Shown piece by piece: positions 29,319 to 37,908 of a stretch of 64,000 nt of DNA. The stretch comes from an uncultured Clostridia bacterium (GTDB lineage Bacteria > Bacillota > Clostridia > Oscillospirales > Oscillospiraceae). Position numbers and translations under genes: made by a program. The stretch lies in NCBI GenBank assembly GCA_946061515.1, contig CAMGRL010000001.1:62001-126000 (forward strand), given 5' to 3'. The notes beneath the pieces are model-generated. The model was not told the DNA's origin. It ran no database searches and was given only the letters and a program-made list of their open reading frames with translations. How positions within the stretch are numbered: the stretch's first letter is position 1; the number at the start of each line of letters is the position of its first letter.

Positions 29319-30350
29319 ATGAAGAAAAAGTTTGTTGCAGTGCTTCTGGCACTGTGCATGGTTCTGGCCCTTTGCGCCTGCGGTAATTCTTCCGCACCCG
29401 CAGAATCCGCAGCTCCCGCGGAATCCGCCGCTCCCGCAGAATCCGCAGAACCCGCGGCTCCCGCAGACGGCGGCCCCAGCGAGAGCCTGACCTTTGTCAC
29501 CGGCGGCGAGACCGGCACCTACTATGCTTTCGGCAGCGTTATTGCCCAGTATGTCTCCGCCAACACCAACCTGTCCATTACCGCCGTCTCCGGCAACGGC
29601 TCCAAGGCCAATGTGGAAGATATGGACGCCGGCTCCTACGAGCTGGGCTTCTGCCAGTCTGACGTGATGAGCTACGCCCACGACGGCACCAACATCTTTG
29701 CCGAGACCGGCGCTGTTGACAGCTTCTCCGCTGTTGCCGCTCTGTACATGGAGCAGGTGCAGATCGTCACCATGAATCCCGACATCAAGACCGTGGAAGA
29801 CCTGCGCGGCAAGAGCGTTTCCATCGGCGCACAGGGCTCCGGCGTGTACTTCAACGCCGTTGACGTTCTGGGCTGCTACGACATGACCATCGAGGACATC
29901 AGCCCCGTTTACCAGAGCTTCGGCGACAGCGCTGACAGCCTGAAGGACGGCAAAATCGACGCGGCCTTCATCGTGGCCGGCGCTCCCACCACCGCCATCA
30001 CCGACCTGAGCACCAGCGGCCAGGTCTACTTGGTCAGCATTGACGACGAGCACATCGACAAGCTGCTGGCTGCATCCCCCTACTACAGCAAGTACACCGT
30101 CTCCGCTGACACCTACGGTATGCCCGAGGACGCCCAGACCGTCGCCGTGGCCGCAATGGTCATCGCCCGCAACGATGTCTCCGAGGACGCCATCTACGCT
30201 TTCGTCTCCACCGTCTTTGAGAACGCCGATCAGCTCCAGCACGGCAAGGCCGCTGAGCTGGATCTGGAGTTTGCTTCCAGCATCACCAGCGTTCCCTACC
30301 ATCCCGGCGCCGCCCGTTACTTCGCAGAGAAGGGTATTGACGTAGGCTGA
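29319..30350 (+). CDS. TAXI family TRAP transporter solute-binding protein
   Basis: Lipoprotein signal LALCACGNSS; FVTGGETGTYYAFGSVIAQYVS; A/P/E-S-rich linker. Confidence 0.9.
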   Translation: MKKKFVAVLLALCMVLALCACGNSSAPAESAAPAESAAPAESAEPAAPADGGPSESLTFVTGGETGTYYAFGSVIAQYVSANTNLSITAVSGNGSKANVEDMDAGSYELGFCQSDVMSYAHDGTNIFAETGAVDSFSAVAALYMEQVQIVTMNPDIKTVEDLRGKSVSIGAQGSGVYFNAVDVLGCYDMTIEDISPVYQSFGDSADSLKDGKIDAAFIVAGAPTTAITDLSTSGQVYLVSIDDEHIDKLLAASPYYSKYTVSADTYGMPEDAQTVAVAAMVIARNDVSEDAIYAFVSTVFENADQLQHGKAAELDLEFASSITSVPYHPGAARYFAEKGIDVG

Positions 30351-30402
30351 GCTTTCGGACAAGCATAGCTTGCCCCACGGGAAAATATTCGTCCAGAACT
30401 GA

Positions 30403-30440
30403 CGAAAAACTACGGCGTATTATCGCGCCGTAGTTTTTCG
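30403..30440 (+). terminator. Intercistronic hairpin between TAXI SBP and permease
   Basis: CGAAAAACTACGGCG / CGCCGTAGTTTTTCG perfect 15 bp stem. Confidence 0.65.
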
Positions 30441-30572
30441 GGCATTTCAAGGCTTTTCTTTGCGACATCTTTACAGGGAAAAACCCTGTCTGAACTTGTC
30501 GGTTTTCCTGGTTCGGGATAAAATATACTATGTTTTTCTTCATTGATCATTCTGACGAAAGGAGCATCCTTA

Positions 30573-32552
30573 ATGTCCCCTGAGCTTAAGCAAGACACAC
30601 TGCCCGAAGACCCCGCCGCAGTTGGTTCCGCAAAAGACGTAGAGGACCTGATGCGCAAATACGATAAAGAGTCCAACACCCGCATCTGGGAAGGCACTCC
30701 GGCCGTTGTTGTGCGCATGGTCATGGTTTTCTTCTCCCTGTACTGCATCTGGTCTACCCTGTTCAGCGTGGCCGCTCTGGAAAAGAGACTGACCGCTTTC
30801 CTGGCGCTGCTGGTCATCATGGGTTATCTGATCTATCCCGCCAGCAAGCACCATGTGCGCCATAACTATATCCCCTGGTATGATTTTGTCATCATGGTGG
30901 TGGGCGCCGCCTGCTTCCTGTACTACTTCTTCAGCTATGACTCTCTGATCATGGTGCTGACCAGCGCGTCCAGAATGAGCACGCTGCAGGTGGTCATTGC
31001 CATTGTGGGCCTGCTGAGCCTGATGGAGCTGTGCCGCCGCTGCGTTGGTCTGCCAATCCTGTTTGTGGCCGGCACCCTGCTGATTTACACCTTCTGCTCC
31101 AAGGTGGGTATGAGCATTGGCCTGAAAGGCGTTATGTACAAGCTGTTCTACACCACTAATGGCATTATGGGCACGCCTGTGCAGGTCTGCGCCAAGTACA
31201 TTGTTGTGTTTATCATCTTCGGCGCCTTCCTTGAACGGACAGGCATCGCCGCCTTTTTCATCGACCTGGCCAACTCCCTGGTGGGACGCTTCTCCGGCGG
31301 CCCGGCCAAGGTGGCGGTCATCTCCTCCGCCCTGTGCGGCATGGTGTCTGGCTCCTCTGTGGGCAATACCGTGACCACCGGCTCTGTCACCATCCCTATG
31401 ATGAAAAAGACCGGATATAAAGGCGAATTTGCCGGCGCGGTGGAAGCGGCAGCCTCCACCGGCGGCCAGATCATGCCCCCCATCATGGGCGCGGCGGCCT
31501 TCCTGATGGCGGAGTATATGAATATCACCTACGCGGAAGTGGCGCTGCGCGCTATCCTGCCTGCGGTGCTCTACTTCGCCGGCATCTTTATTGCGGTGCA
31601 TCTGGAGGCCAAGAAACTGGGTCTCAAGGGCATCAGCAAGGACCAGCTGCCGGTATTTACCCGGCTGATCCGGAAGATCTATCTTCTCCTGCCGCTGATC
31701 GTGCTGGTGGCTCTGGTTACCACCAACACCCGCACTATGCAGTTTTCTGCCAGCATTGCCATCCTGGTGACCGTTGTGGTGAGCCTGTTCGACAAGGACA
31801 ACCGCATCACCCTGAATAAGATCCTGGAGGCGCTGGAAGCCGGCGGTAAGGGTACCATCACCGTGGCTGTGGCCTGCGCCATGGCCGGTGTCATCGCCGG
31901 ATGTATCACCGCTACCGGCCTGGCCTCCAAGCTGATCACCATGGTCATCTCCCTGAGCAACTCCGTGCCCTTCGTCAGTCCCACGCTGGTGGCGCTGTTT
32001 CTGACCATGATCTGCTGCATCATCCTGGGCATGGGCGTGCCCACCACCGCGAACTACTGCATCATGGCCTCCACCTGCGCGCCCATCCTGATCACCATCG
32101 GCGTGCCCAAGATCGCGGCCCACTTCTTCGTGTTCTACTTCGGCATCGTGGCCGATATCACCCCGCCTGTGGCTCTGGCCGCCTATGCCGGCTCCGCCAT
32201 TGCCAAGTCCAACCCCATGAAGACAGGAATAAACGCCACAAAACTGGCCATCGGCGCTTTTGTGGTGCCCTACATCTTCTGTATGAACCCGGCCATGCTG
32301 TTTCTTGAAACAACGGCGGTTGAGGTCGTCACCATTGTCATTACCTCTGTTGTGGGCATCTTCGGCGTGGCGGCGGCCATGAACGGCTTCCTGTTCAAAA
32401 AACAGAACTGGCTCATCCGCGTTATGCTCTGCATGGGCGGACTGCTGATGATGAACCCCACGGTCATCACGGACCTTGTGGGCCTGGCCATCCTGCTGGC
32501 CGCATTCCTCTGGCAGTACTTCAGCGCCAAACGGACCCCGGCGGCAGCCTGA
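30573..32552 (+). CDS. TRAP transporter permease, fused 4TM/12TM (TAXI type)
   Basis: Many TM segments; GGPAKVAVISSALCGMVSGSSVGNTVTTGSVTIPMMKKTGYKGEFAGAVEAAASTGGQIMPPIMGAAAF. Confidence 0.93.
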   Translation: MSPELKQDTLPEDPAAVGSAKDVEDLMRKYDKESNTRIWEGTPAVVVRMVMVFFSLYCIWSTLFSVAALEKRLTAFLALLVIMGYLIYPASKHHVRHNYIPWYDFVIMVVGAACFLYYFFSYDSLIMVLTSASRMSTLQVVIAIVGLLSLMELCRRCVGLPILFVAGTLLIYTFCSKVGMSIGLKGVMYKLFYTTNGIMGTPVQVCAKYIVVFIIFGAFLERTGIAAFFIDLANSLVGRFSGGPAKVAVISSALCGMVSGSSVGNTVTTGSVTIPMMKKTGYKGEFAGAVEAAASTGGQIMPPIMGAAAFLMAEYMNITYAEVALRAILPAVLYFAGIFIAVHLEAKKLGLKGISKDQLPVFTRLIRKIYLLLPLIVLVALVTTNTRTMQFSASIAILVTVVVSLFDKDNRITLNKILEALEAGGKGTITVAVACAMAGVIAGCITATGLASKLITMVISLSNSVPFVSPTLVALFLTMICCIILGMGVPTTANYCIMASTCAPILITIGVPKIAAHFFVFYFGIVADITPPVALAAYAGSAIAKSNPMKTGINATKLAIGAFVVPYIFCMNPAMLFLETTAVEVVTIVITSVVGIFGVAAAMNGFLFKKQNWLIRVMLCMGGLLMMNPTVITDLVGLAILLAAFLWQYFSAKRTPAAA

Positions 32553-32574
32553 GCAGAGAACGATAAGTGAACAA

Positions 32575-32603
32575 AAAAGAACGGCTCGGAGAGCCGTTCT
32601 TTT
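32575..32603. terminator. Intrinsic terminator overlapping the RHH gene stop
   Basis: AAAAGAACGGCTC / GAGCCGTTCTTTT. Confidence 0.8.
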
Positions 32604-32793
32604 ACTTTATCTGAATGTGTTCAATCCCGTGTTCCAAGATCAGATTAATCAATTCATTGCGCGAATAATGGGCCTCCGATGCGATTCTGTCTAATTCGGC
32701 AAGGGTACTCTCCTTGATGCGGAGAGATATTACCTTGTTTCCATCTTCACCGCGCCGTTTTATGATAAGCGGCTCTCTGCCAAGATCATTCAT
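32602..32793 (-). CDS. Ribbon-helix-helix (CopG-like) DNA-binding protein
   Basis: KVISLRIKESTLAELDRIASEAHYSRNELINLILEHGIEHI. Confidence 0.8.
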   Translation of the reverse strand: MNDLGREPLIIKRRGEDGNKVISLRIKESTLAELDRIASEAHYSRNELINLILEHGIEHIQIK

Positions 32794-32910
32794 ACAGCAG
32801 ACTCCTTACACAATATATATCAATTTTACATTGACAAATTCCTGTATGATATACTACAATTCAATATGTAATTAGATATCAAATTGTATTCGAAGATGAG
32901 GAGATGGAAA

Positions 32911-33087
32911 ATGCTGCGTTATAAAAAATTATACTTTATGCTTTTCAATTTTGTTACGGATGGGATAAACGCTTTGGAGAACTTCGATGGCGTAAAAGCG
33001 CTCCAGATCCTGAAGCAGGCGCAAATTGATTGCAAAGAGCTGTATATCAGCAGCCAGGAAAGCAAACAGCCAAGGAGAAATCATTAA
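32911..33087 (+). CDS. Small hypothetical protein
   Basis: MLRYKKLYFMLFNFVTDGINALENFDGVKALQILKQAQIDCKELYI; gaggagatgg RBS. Confidence 0.6.
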   Translation: MLRYKKLYFMLFNFVTDGINALENFDGVKALQILKQAQIDCKELYISSQESKQPRRNH

Positions 33088-33128
33088 AACGGTTTCTGCC
33101 CCCCAAAAAGCAGGGGCAGAAACCGCAC

Positions 33129-33905
33129 TTATGCCGTAATATTCTTCTTGATCTGGTTGATGGCGTTCTTTTCCAGGCGGGAGACCTGGGCCTGGGAGAT
33201 GCCCACCTCTTTTGCCACCTCCATCTGGGTTTTTCCGGCGTAAAAACGCAGCGCCAGGATACGCTTTTCTCTGTCGTTGAGACGGCGCATGGCCTCTTCC
33301 AGGGCGATCTGCTCCAGCCACTGCTCGTCGGTGTTGTGGGTGTCGCCGATCTGGTCCATGACGCAGGAGCTCTCGCCCCCGTCGTTGAATACAGGCTCGT
33401 AAAGGGACACCGGGTCGCAGATGGCGTCCAGAGCAAAAACCACCTCCTGCCGGGGAATGTCCAGGGCTTTGGCGATGGTCTCCAGATCCGGCTCCCGCCC
33501 CTGTTCGGCGGTGAGACGCTCCTTGGTCTGGAGCACCTTGTAGGCCGTGTCCCGCATGGAGCGGGAGACCCGTATAGCGCTGTGGTCCCGCAGAAAACGG
33601 CGGAGCTCCCCGGCGATCATGGGGACGCCATAGGTGGAAAACTGTACGTTCTGGCTCAGATCGAAGCAGTCGATGGCCTTGATCAGGCCGATGCAGCCCA
33701 CCTGAAAAAGGTCGTCCATGCACTCGCCCCGGTTGGCAAACTTCTGCACCACGGAAAGCACCAGCCGAAGATTACCGGAAATCAGCTGTTCTCTGGCGGC
33801 CTTATCGCCGCTGTGGGCCTTTTCCAGCAGACGCCGGGTCTCCGAGCCCTTCAGAACGGGAAGCTGCGCCGTGTTGACGCCGCAAATCTCCACTTTTGCC
33901 TGCAT
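33129..33905 (-). CDS. sigG: RNA polymerase sporulation sigma factor SigG
   Basis: KVEICGVNTAQLPVLK, GNLRLVLSVVQKFANRGECMDDLFQVGCIGLIKAIDCFDLS, VSLYEPVFNDGGE, GISQAQVSRLEKNAI. Confidence 0.95.
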   Translation of the reverse strand: MQAKVEICGVNTAQLPVLKGSETRRLLEKAHSGDKAAREQLISGNLRLVLSVVQKFANRGECMDDLFQVGCIGLIKAIDCFDLSQNVQFSTYGVPMIAGELRRFLRDHSAIRVSRSMRDTAYKVLQTKERLTAEQGREPDLETIAKALDIPRQEVVFALDAICDPVSLYEPVFNDGGESSCVMDQIGDTHNTDEQWLEQIALEEAMRRLNDREKRILALRFYAGKTQMEVAKEVGISQAQVSRLEKNAINQIKKNITA

Positions 33906-34104
33906 ATTCTTCTCCTATCTGCGCTCTGACTGGAAAAACGCCGGTCAATGCTTCCGCGGCAGAGAGAAATCTGCGTATGGCGGCATTGTCAGCGTTTGCC
34001 TGAGCGTGTGGATAGTATTTCCCGGCCTGGGAAATTTGATACGCGGCGCAATTTGCTGTTGCAAATGACAGAATGATGCGGTACAATAAGCGAGTACAAA
34101 TTTT

Positions 34105-34201
34105 GACAGAGTAGGGAAGGCGCGTTAAGTGCCGGCAGACGGGATGTTGCTGCCGGACGAAAGCGGCGAAAGCCGCTGCGGTGCCTACCGCGTCCGCTGT
34201 C
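34105..34201 (+). ncRNA. Tetrahydrofolate (THF, folE/folT-type) riboswitch
   Basis: GACAGAGTAG...CGCGTTAAGTGCCGGCA..GGGATGTTGCTGCCGG.CGAAAGCGGCGAAAGCCGCTGCGGTGCCTACCGCGTCCGCTGTC matches THF riboswitch core motifs; upstream of folT-like ECF S component. Confidence 0.88.
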
Positions 34202-34252
34202 ACGAAATGAGCAGGCCTCTTTTTCGTCGGATAGCGGAAAGGAGGATTTTTT

Positions 34253-34780
34253 ATGCACAACACAGAAACAAGACAATTAGCCCTGAATGCCGTGCTGGCC
34301 GCCATGTGCGCGGCCCTGGGATATCTGTCCCTGGACTTCGGCAACCTGAAGATCACCTTTGAAAGCGTCCCGATCCTGATCGGCGCGCTGCTCTTCGGCG
34401 GTCTGGACGGCGCGGCCATCGGCGCGGTGGGCACGCTGATCTACCAGCTCCTGCGCTACGGGATCACGGTGACCACGCCCCTGTGGATCCTGCCCTATGT
34501 GCTCTGCGGCCTGGTGGTGGGCGTTTATGCCCGCCGTCACGATTTCCAGCTGAGCCAGTGGCAGGTCATATTCATCGTCGTCCTGGCTGAACTGATGGTC
34601 ACCGGCATCAATACCCTGGCCCTGATCGTGGACGCCAAGATCTTCGGCTACTACACGCCCACCCTGATCACCGGCGCGCTGCTGCTGCGGCTGGTCCTCT
34701 GCGTGGGAAAGGCGCTGGTCTATGCCTTCATCCTGCCGCCGCTGCTGACCCAGCTCCGGAAATCCATAATTAAAGCATAA
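34253..34780 (+). CDS. folT: Folate ECF transporter S component
   Basis: FGNLKITFESVPILIGALLFGGLDGAAIGAVGTLIYQLLRYGIT; THF riboswitch upstream. Confidence 0.85.
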   Translation: MHNTETRQLALNAVLAAMCAALGYLSLDFGNLKITFESVPILIGALLFGGLDGAAIGAVGTLIYQLLRYGITVTTPLWILPYVLCGLVVGVYARRHDFQLSQWQVIFIVVLAELMVTGINTLALIVDAKIFGYYTPTLITGALLLRLVLCVGKALVYAFILPPLLTQLRKSIIKA

Positions 34781-34798
34781 TTTTTTCTGCATCCCCAC

Positions 34799-34828
34799 AA
34801 AAAAGCCTTGACAATCAAGGCTTTTTTG
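34799..34828 (+). terminator. Intrinsic terminator of folT
   Basis: AAAAAAGCCTTGACAATCAAGGCTTTTTTG. Confidence 0.85.
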
Positions 34829-34836
34829 CGTATACT
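34808..34836 (+). promoter_or_regulatory. Promoter of rplJ-rplL, -35 box embedded in folT terminator
   Basis: TTGACA - 17 nt - TATACT. Confidence 0.75.
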
Positions 34837-34840
34837 AGTT

Positions 34841-34960
34841 GAGCGCTCCGAAGACAGCAGGTGGCTTAGGCCGTAAACCCTGCCGAGGACATCAACAATT
34901 TTTCGATTTTTGATTGTTTTTGTGCCTCTGCGTCTTGTGATGCGGAGGTTTTCTTTATGA
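34841..34960 (+). ncRNA. Ribosomal protein L10 leader
   Basis: CCGAAGACAGCAGGTGGCTTAGGCCGTAAACCCTGCCGAGG pattern directly upstream of rplJ, then CCTCTGCGTC/GATGCGGAGG-TTTT attenuator-like stem. Confidence 0.85.
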
Positions 34961-34993
34961 GCGTGATCATTCGTGTGGAGGTGAAATACACAC

Positions 34994-35527
34994 ATGCCAA
35001 ACGCAAAGGTTCTGAGCGAAAAACAGGCGATCGTCGAGGCTCTGGCTGAGCGCATCAAGAATGCGGAGGCAGGCGTCCTGGTTGACTACAAGGGAATCAC
35101 CGTGGCCGAGGATACCGCACTTCGTACCGAGCTGCGCAAGGAAGGCGTAGAGTACACCGTCGTCAAGAACACCCTGACCAGAAAGGCTCTGGACAAGCTG
35201 GGAATGAACGAGCTGGACTCCGTTCTCAACGGCACCACCTCTCTGGCCACCGCCGATAATGACCCCATCGCTCCTTTCCGTATCCTCAGCGACTACAGCA
35301 AGAAGCTGAACGACCGTTTCAACATCAAGGCAGCCTTCATGGACGGTAAGGTCCTGAACGAGGCCGAGATCGCCGAAATGTCCGCGCTTCCTTCCAAGGA
35401 CGCTCTATACGCAAAGGTTCTGGGCACCATGATCGCACCCATCACCGGCCTGGCCGTATGTCTCGGTCAGATTCTGGAGCAGAAGGGCGGCTCTCTGGAG
35501 GCTCCCGCTGCCGACGCTGCCGAATAA
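34994..35527 (+). CDS. rplJ: 50S ribosomal protein L10
   Basis: GVLVDYKGITVAEDTALRTELRKEGVEYTVVKNTLTRKAL. Confidence 0.96.
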   Translation: MPNAKVLSEKQAIVEALAERIKNAEAGVLVDYKGITVAEDTALRTELRKEGVEYTVVKNTLTRKALDKLGMNELDSVLNGTTSLATADNDPIAPFRILSDYSKKLNDRFNIKAAFMDGKVLNEAEIAEMSALPSKDALYAKVLGTMIAPITGLAVCLGQILEQKGGSLEAPAADAAE

Positions 35528-35563
35528 TGCAGCAAACAAAGATTTAAATTGGAGGAAAATACA

Positions 35564-35935
35564 ATGAGTGAAAAAATCACTGCCATGATCGAAGAGATCA
35601 AGGGCCTTTCCGTTCTCGAGCTCAGCGAGCTCGTTCACGCTCTCGAGGAGACCTTCGGTGTCTCCGCAGCCGCAGTCGCCGCTCCCGCAGCCGGCGCAGC
35701 CGCAGCAGCAGTTGTCGAAGAGAAGACTGAGTTTGACGTTGTCATGACCAGCTTCGGCGCTGAGAAGATCAAGGTCATCAAGGAAGTCCGCGGCATCACC
35801 GGTCTGGGCCTGGCAGAGGCAAAGGGCCTGGTGGAAGGCGTTCCCGCAAAGATCAAGGAAGGCATTTCCAAGGAAGACGCAGAGGCTCTCAAGGCTCAGC
35901 TCGAGGCTGTCGGCGCCACCGTCGAAATCAAGTAA
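35564..35935 (+). CDS. rplL: 50S ribosomal protein L7/L12
   Basis: [72 protein letters not shown]. Confidence 0.97.
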   Translation: MSEKITAMIEEIKGLSVLELSELVHALEETFGVSAAAVAAPAAGAAAAAVVEEKTEFDVVMTSFGAEKIKVIKEVRGITGLGLAEAKGLVEGVPAKIKEGISKEDAEALKAQLEAVGATVEIK

Positions 35936-35951
35936 GTTATTCTTACAAATC

Positions 35952-35984
35952 AAAAATCCCTCTCCGTATGGAGAGGGATTTTTT
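35952..35984 (+). terminator. Intrinsic terminator
   Basis: AAAAATCCCTCTCC / GGAGAGGGATTTTTT. Confidence 0.9.
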
Positions 35985-36074
35985 CTGCGGCAAAGTCAGA
36001 GCAGAGCGCCGGAAAAAAGACTTGCCAAAGCCGGGGCTTTGGGCTTTAATAGAGAGCAGACATGAGGTGAGCAT

Positions 36075-36896
36075 ATGAAATACAAATTGATCGCTTTTGA
36101 TCTTGACGGCACGCTGCTGGACGGAAAAAAAAACATCCCGTCGGAGAATATGGCGGCGCTGAAGGCGGCGGCGGAGCAGGGGATACAGCTTGTCCCGGCC
36201 ACCGGACGTATTTATGCCGGTCTGCCCCAGCCGCTGAAGGACCTGCCCTTCCTGCGCTGGTGCATAACGGTAAACGGCGCCTATGTCTATGACGCGCTGG
36301 AGGACAAGGCCGTCTACAGGGAGGATATTCCCATGGAGCTGGCTCTGCGGGTCATAGACTACATGGAAGAAAACCACCTGTTTTACGACTGCTATAAGGA
36401 CAACTGGGGCTATATGGACCGGCGCTTTTATGAACAGGCCGTGGACTTTATGCCGGACAAGGGCATCCTGGACCTGCTGGTGCGCCTGCGCACGCCGGTG
36501 GAGAGCCTGCGGGCCACTATCCAGGACTCCGGTACAGGCGTTCAGAAGCTCCAGGCATATTTTACGGACATGGAGGAGCGGGGCCGTCAGCTCCGGCTGC
36601 TGCCGGAGCGCTTTCCGGAGCTTGCGGTGACAAGCTCAGTGAAGAACAACATTGAGCTGAATCTGGCGTCGGCCAACAAGGGAACGGCCCTGGAGGCTCT
36701 GTGCCGCCATCTGGGCATAGCCATGGAGGAGACCATTGCCTTTGGCGACGGCACCAACGATCTGACCATGCTCCGCGCCGCCGGTCTGGGTGTGGCCATG
36801 GGCAACGCGGCCCCCGAGGTAAAGGCCGCGGCGGACAGGGTGACGGACGACAATGAGCAGGCCGGGGTGGCAAAGATCATCAACGAAATTTTATAA
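36075..36896 (+). CDS. Cof-type HAD-IIB family hydrolase
   Basis: LIAFDLDGTLLDGKKNI; NKGTALEALCRHLGIAMEETIAFGDGTNDLTMLRAAGLGVAMGNA. Confidence 0.93.
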   Translation: MKYKLIAFDLDGTLLDGKKNIPSENMAALKAAAEQGIQLVPATGRIYAGLPQPLKDLPFLRWCITVNGAYVYDALEDKAVYREDIPMELALRVIDYMEENHLFYDCYKDNWGYMDRRFYEQAVDFMPDKGILDLLVRLRTPVESLRATIQDSGTGVQKLQAYFTDMEERGRQLRLLPERFPELAVTSSVKNNIELNLASANKGTALEALCRHLGIAMEETIAFGDGTNDLTMLRAAGLGVAMGNAAPEVKAAADRVTDDNEQAGVAKIINEIL

Positions 36897-36903
36897 GAAC
36901 AAC

Positions 36904-36940
36904 AAACTCAGGGGAGAGCTTTTGGCTCTCCCCTGAGTTT
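36904..36940. terminator. Convergent intrinsic terminator
   Basis: AAACTCAGGGGAGAGC / GCTCTCCCCTGAGTTT. Confidence 0.9.
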
Positions 36941-36948
36941 GTGTGTCT

Positions 36949-37848
36949 TTATGCGTCCAGATAGGCGCAGGCGGCCAGAGCGGCCACAGCGCCGTCGGCC
37001 ACGGCGGTGGTCAGCTGATGGACGTTCTTGCTGCGGCAGTCCCCCGCCACAAACACGCCGGAAGTTTTGGTGAGACAGTCCTCGCCGGAGAGGGCGTAGC
37101 CCCGTTCATCCAGCTGGATGAGATTTTCAAAAGCCTTCACATCCGGCTGGTGGCCCACAGCCACAAACAGGCCCTCAACGGCGATCTCCCGCCGCTTACC
37201 CTGCTGCTCCACCACAATGCCGGTCAGCTCCTTATCGCCCAGAAGTTCAGCGACTGTGGCGCTGAGGACAAATTCCACGTTGCCCTTGGCCCGCAGGGCC
37301 TCCACCAGCTTTGCCTCGCCCCGGAAGCTGTCTCTGCGGTGGATGAGATATACCTTGCTGCAGGTCTCCGAAAGCAGCATGGCGTCCTGAAGGGCGCTGT
37401 TGCCGCCGCCGTGTACAGCTACAGGGCGGCCCTTATAGAATGCCCCGTCGCACACCGCGCAGAAGCCCACGCCGCTGCCCACAAGCTCTTCCTCCCGGGG
37501 CAGACCCAGCATACGGGGCTTGGCCCCGGCGGCGATGATCACCGCCCGGGCCTGAAATTCGGCCCCGGAGAGGCAGTTCACGGTCTTGACCTCCCCGGCA
37601 CTGACGGAAGTGACTTCTTCCAGCTCCACTTCCGCGCCCTGCTCCATGGCCTGCTCCAGAAAGCGGTCGCCCAGCTCGGTGCCGCTGATGGAGACCACGG
37701 AGGGGAAGTTTTCCACCTTGGGGGACCAGGTGATCTGGCCGCCGAAGGCGTTTTTCTCGATGACCAGCACGGACTTTCCCGCCCGTCTGGCGTATGTGGC
37801 GGCGGTAAGGCCCGCCGGGCCGCCGCCGATAATGATGATGTCGTACAT
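36949..37848 (-). CDS. trxB: Thioredoxin-disulfide reductase
   Basis: IIGGGPAGLTAATYARRAGKSVLVIE; redox motif CAVC in GVGFCAVCDGAFYKGRPVAVHGGGNSALQDAMLLSE. Confidence 0.93.
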   Translation of the reverse strand: MYDIIIIGGGPAGLTAATYARRAGKSVLVIEKNAFGGQITWSPKVENFPSVVSISGTELGDRFLEQAMEQGAEVELEEVTSVSAGEVKTVNCLSGAEFQARAVIIAAGAKPRMLGLPREEELVGSGVGFCAVCDGAFYKGRPVAVHGGGNSALQDAMLLSETCSKVYLIHRRDSFRGEAKLVEALRAKGNVEFVLSATVAELLGDKELTGIVVEQQGKRREIAVEGLFVAVGHQPDVKAFENLIQLDERGYALSGEDCLTKTSGVFVAGDCRSKNVHQLTTAVADGAVAALAACAYLDA

Positions 37849-37908
37849 ATTTATCTATCCTTTTTCCCTTATATTGAATAGGGCCGGCATTTGCCGGCCC
37901 TGTTATCT

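Noticed and set aside
29401-29480. Tandem GCAGAATCCGCAGCTCCCGCGGAATCC repeats
   Set aside because: Encodes a low-complexity Ala/Pro/Glu/Ser linker after the lipobox, typical of surface lipoproteins.
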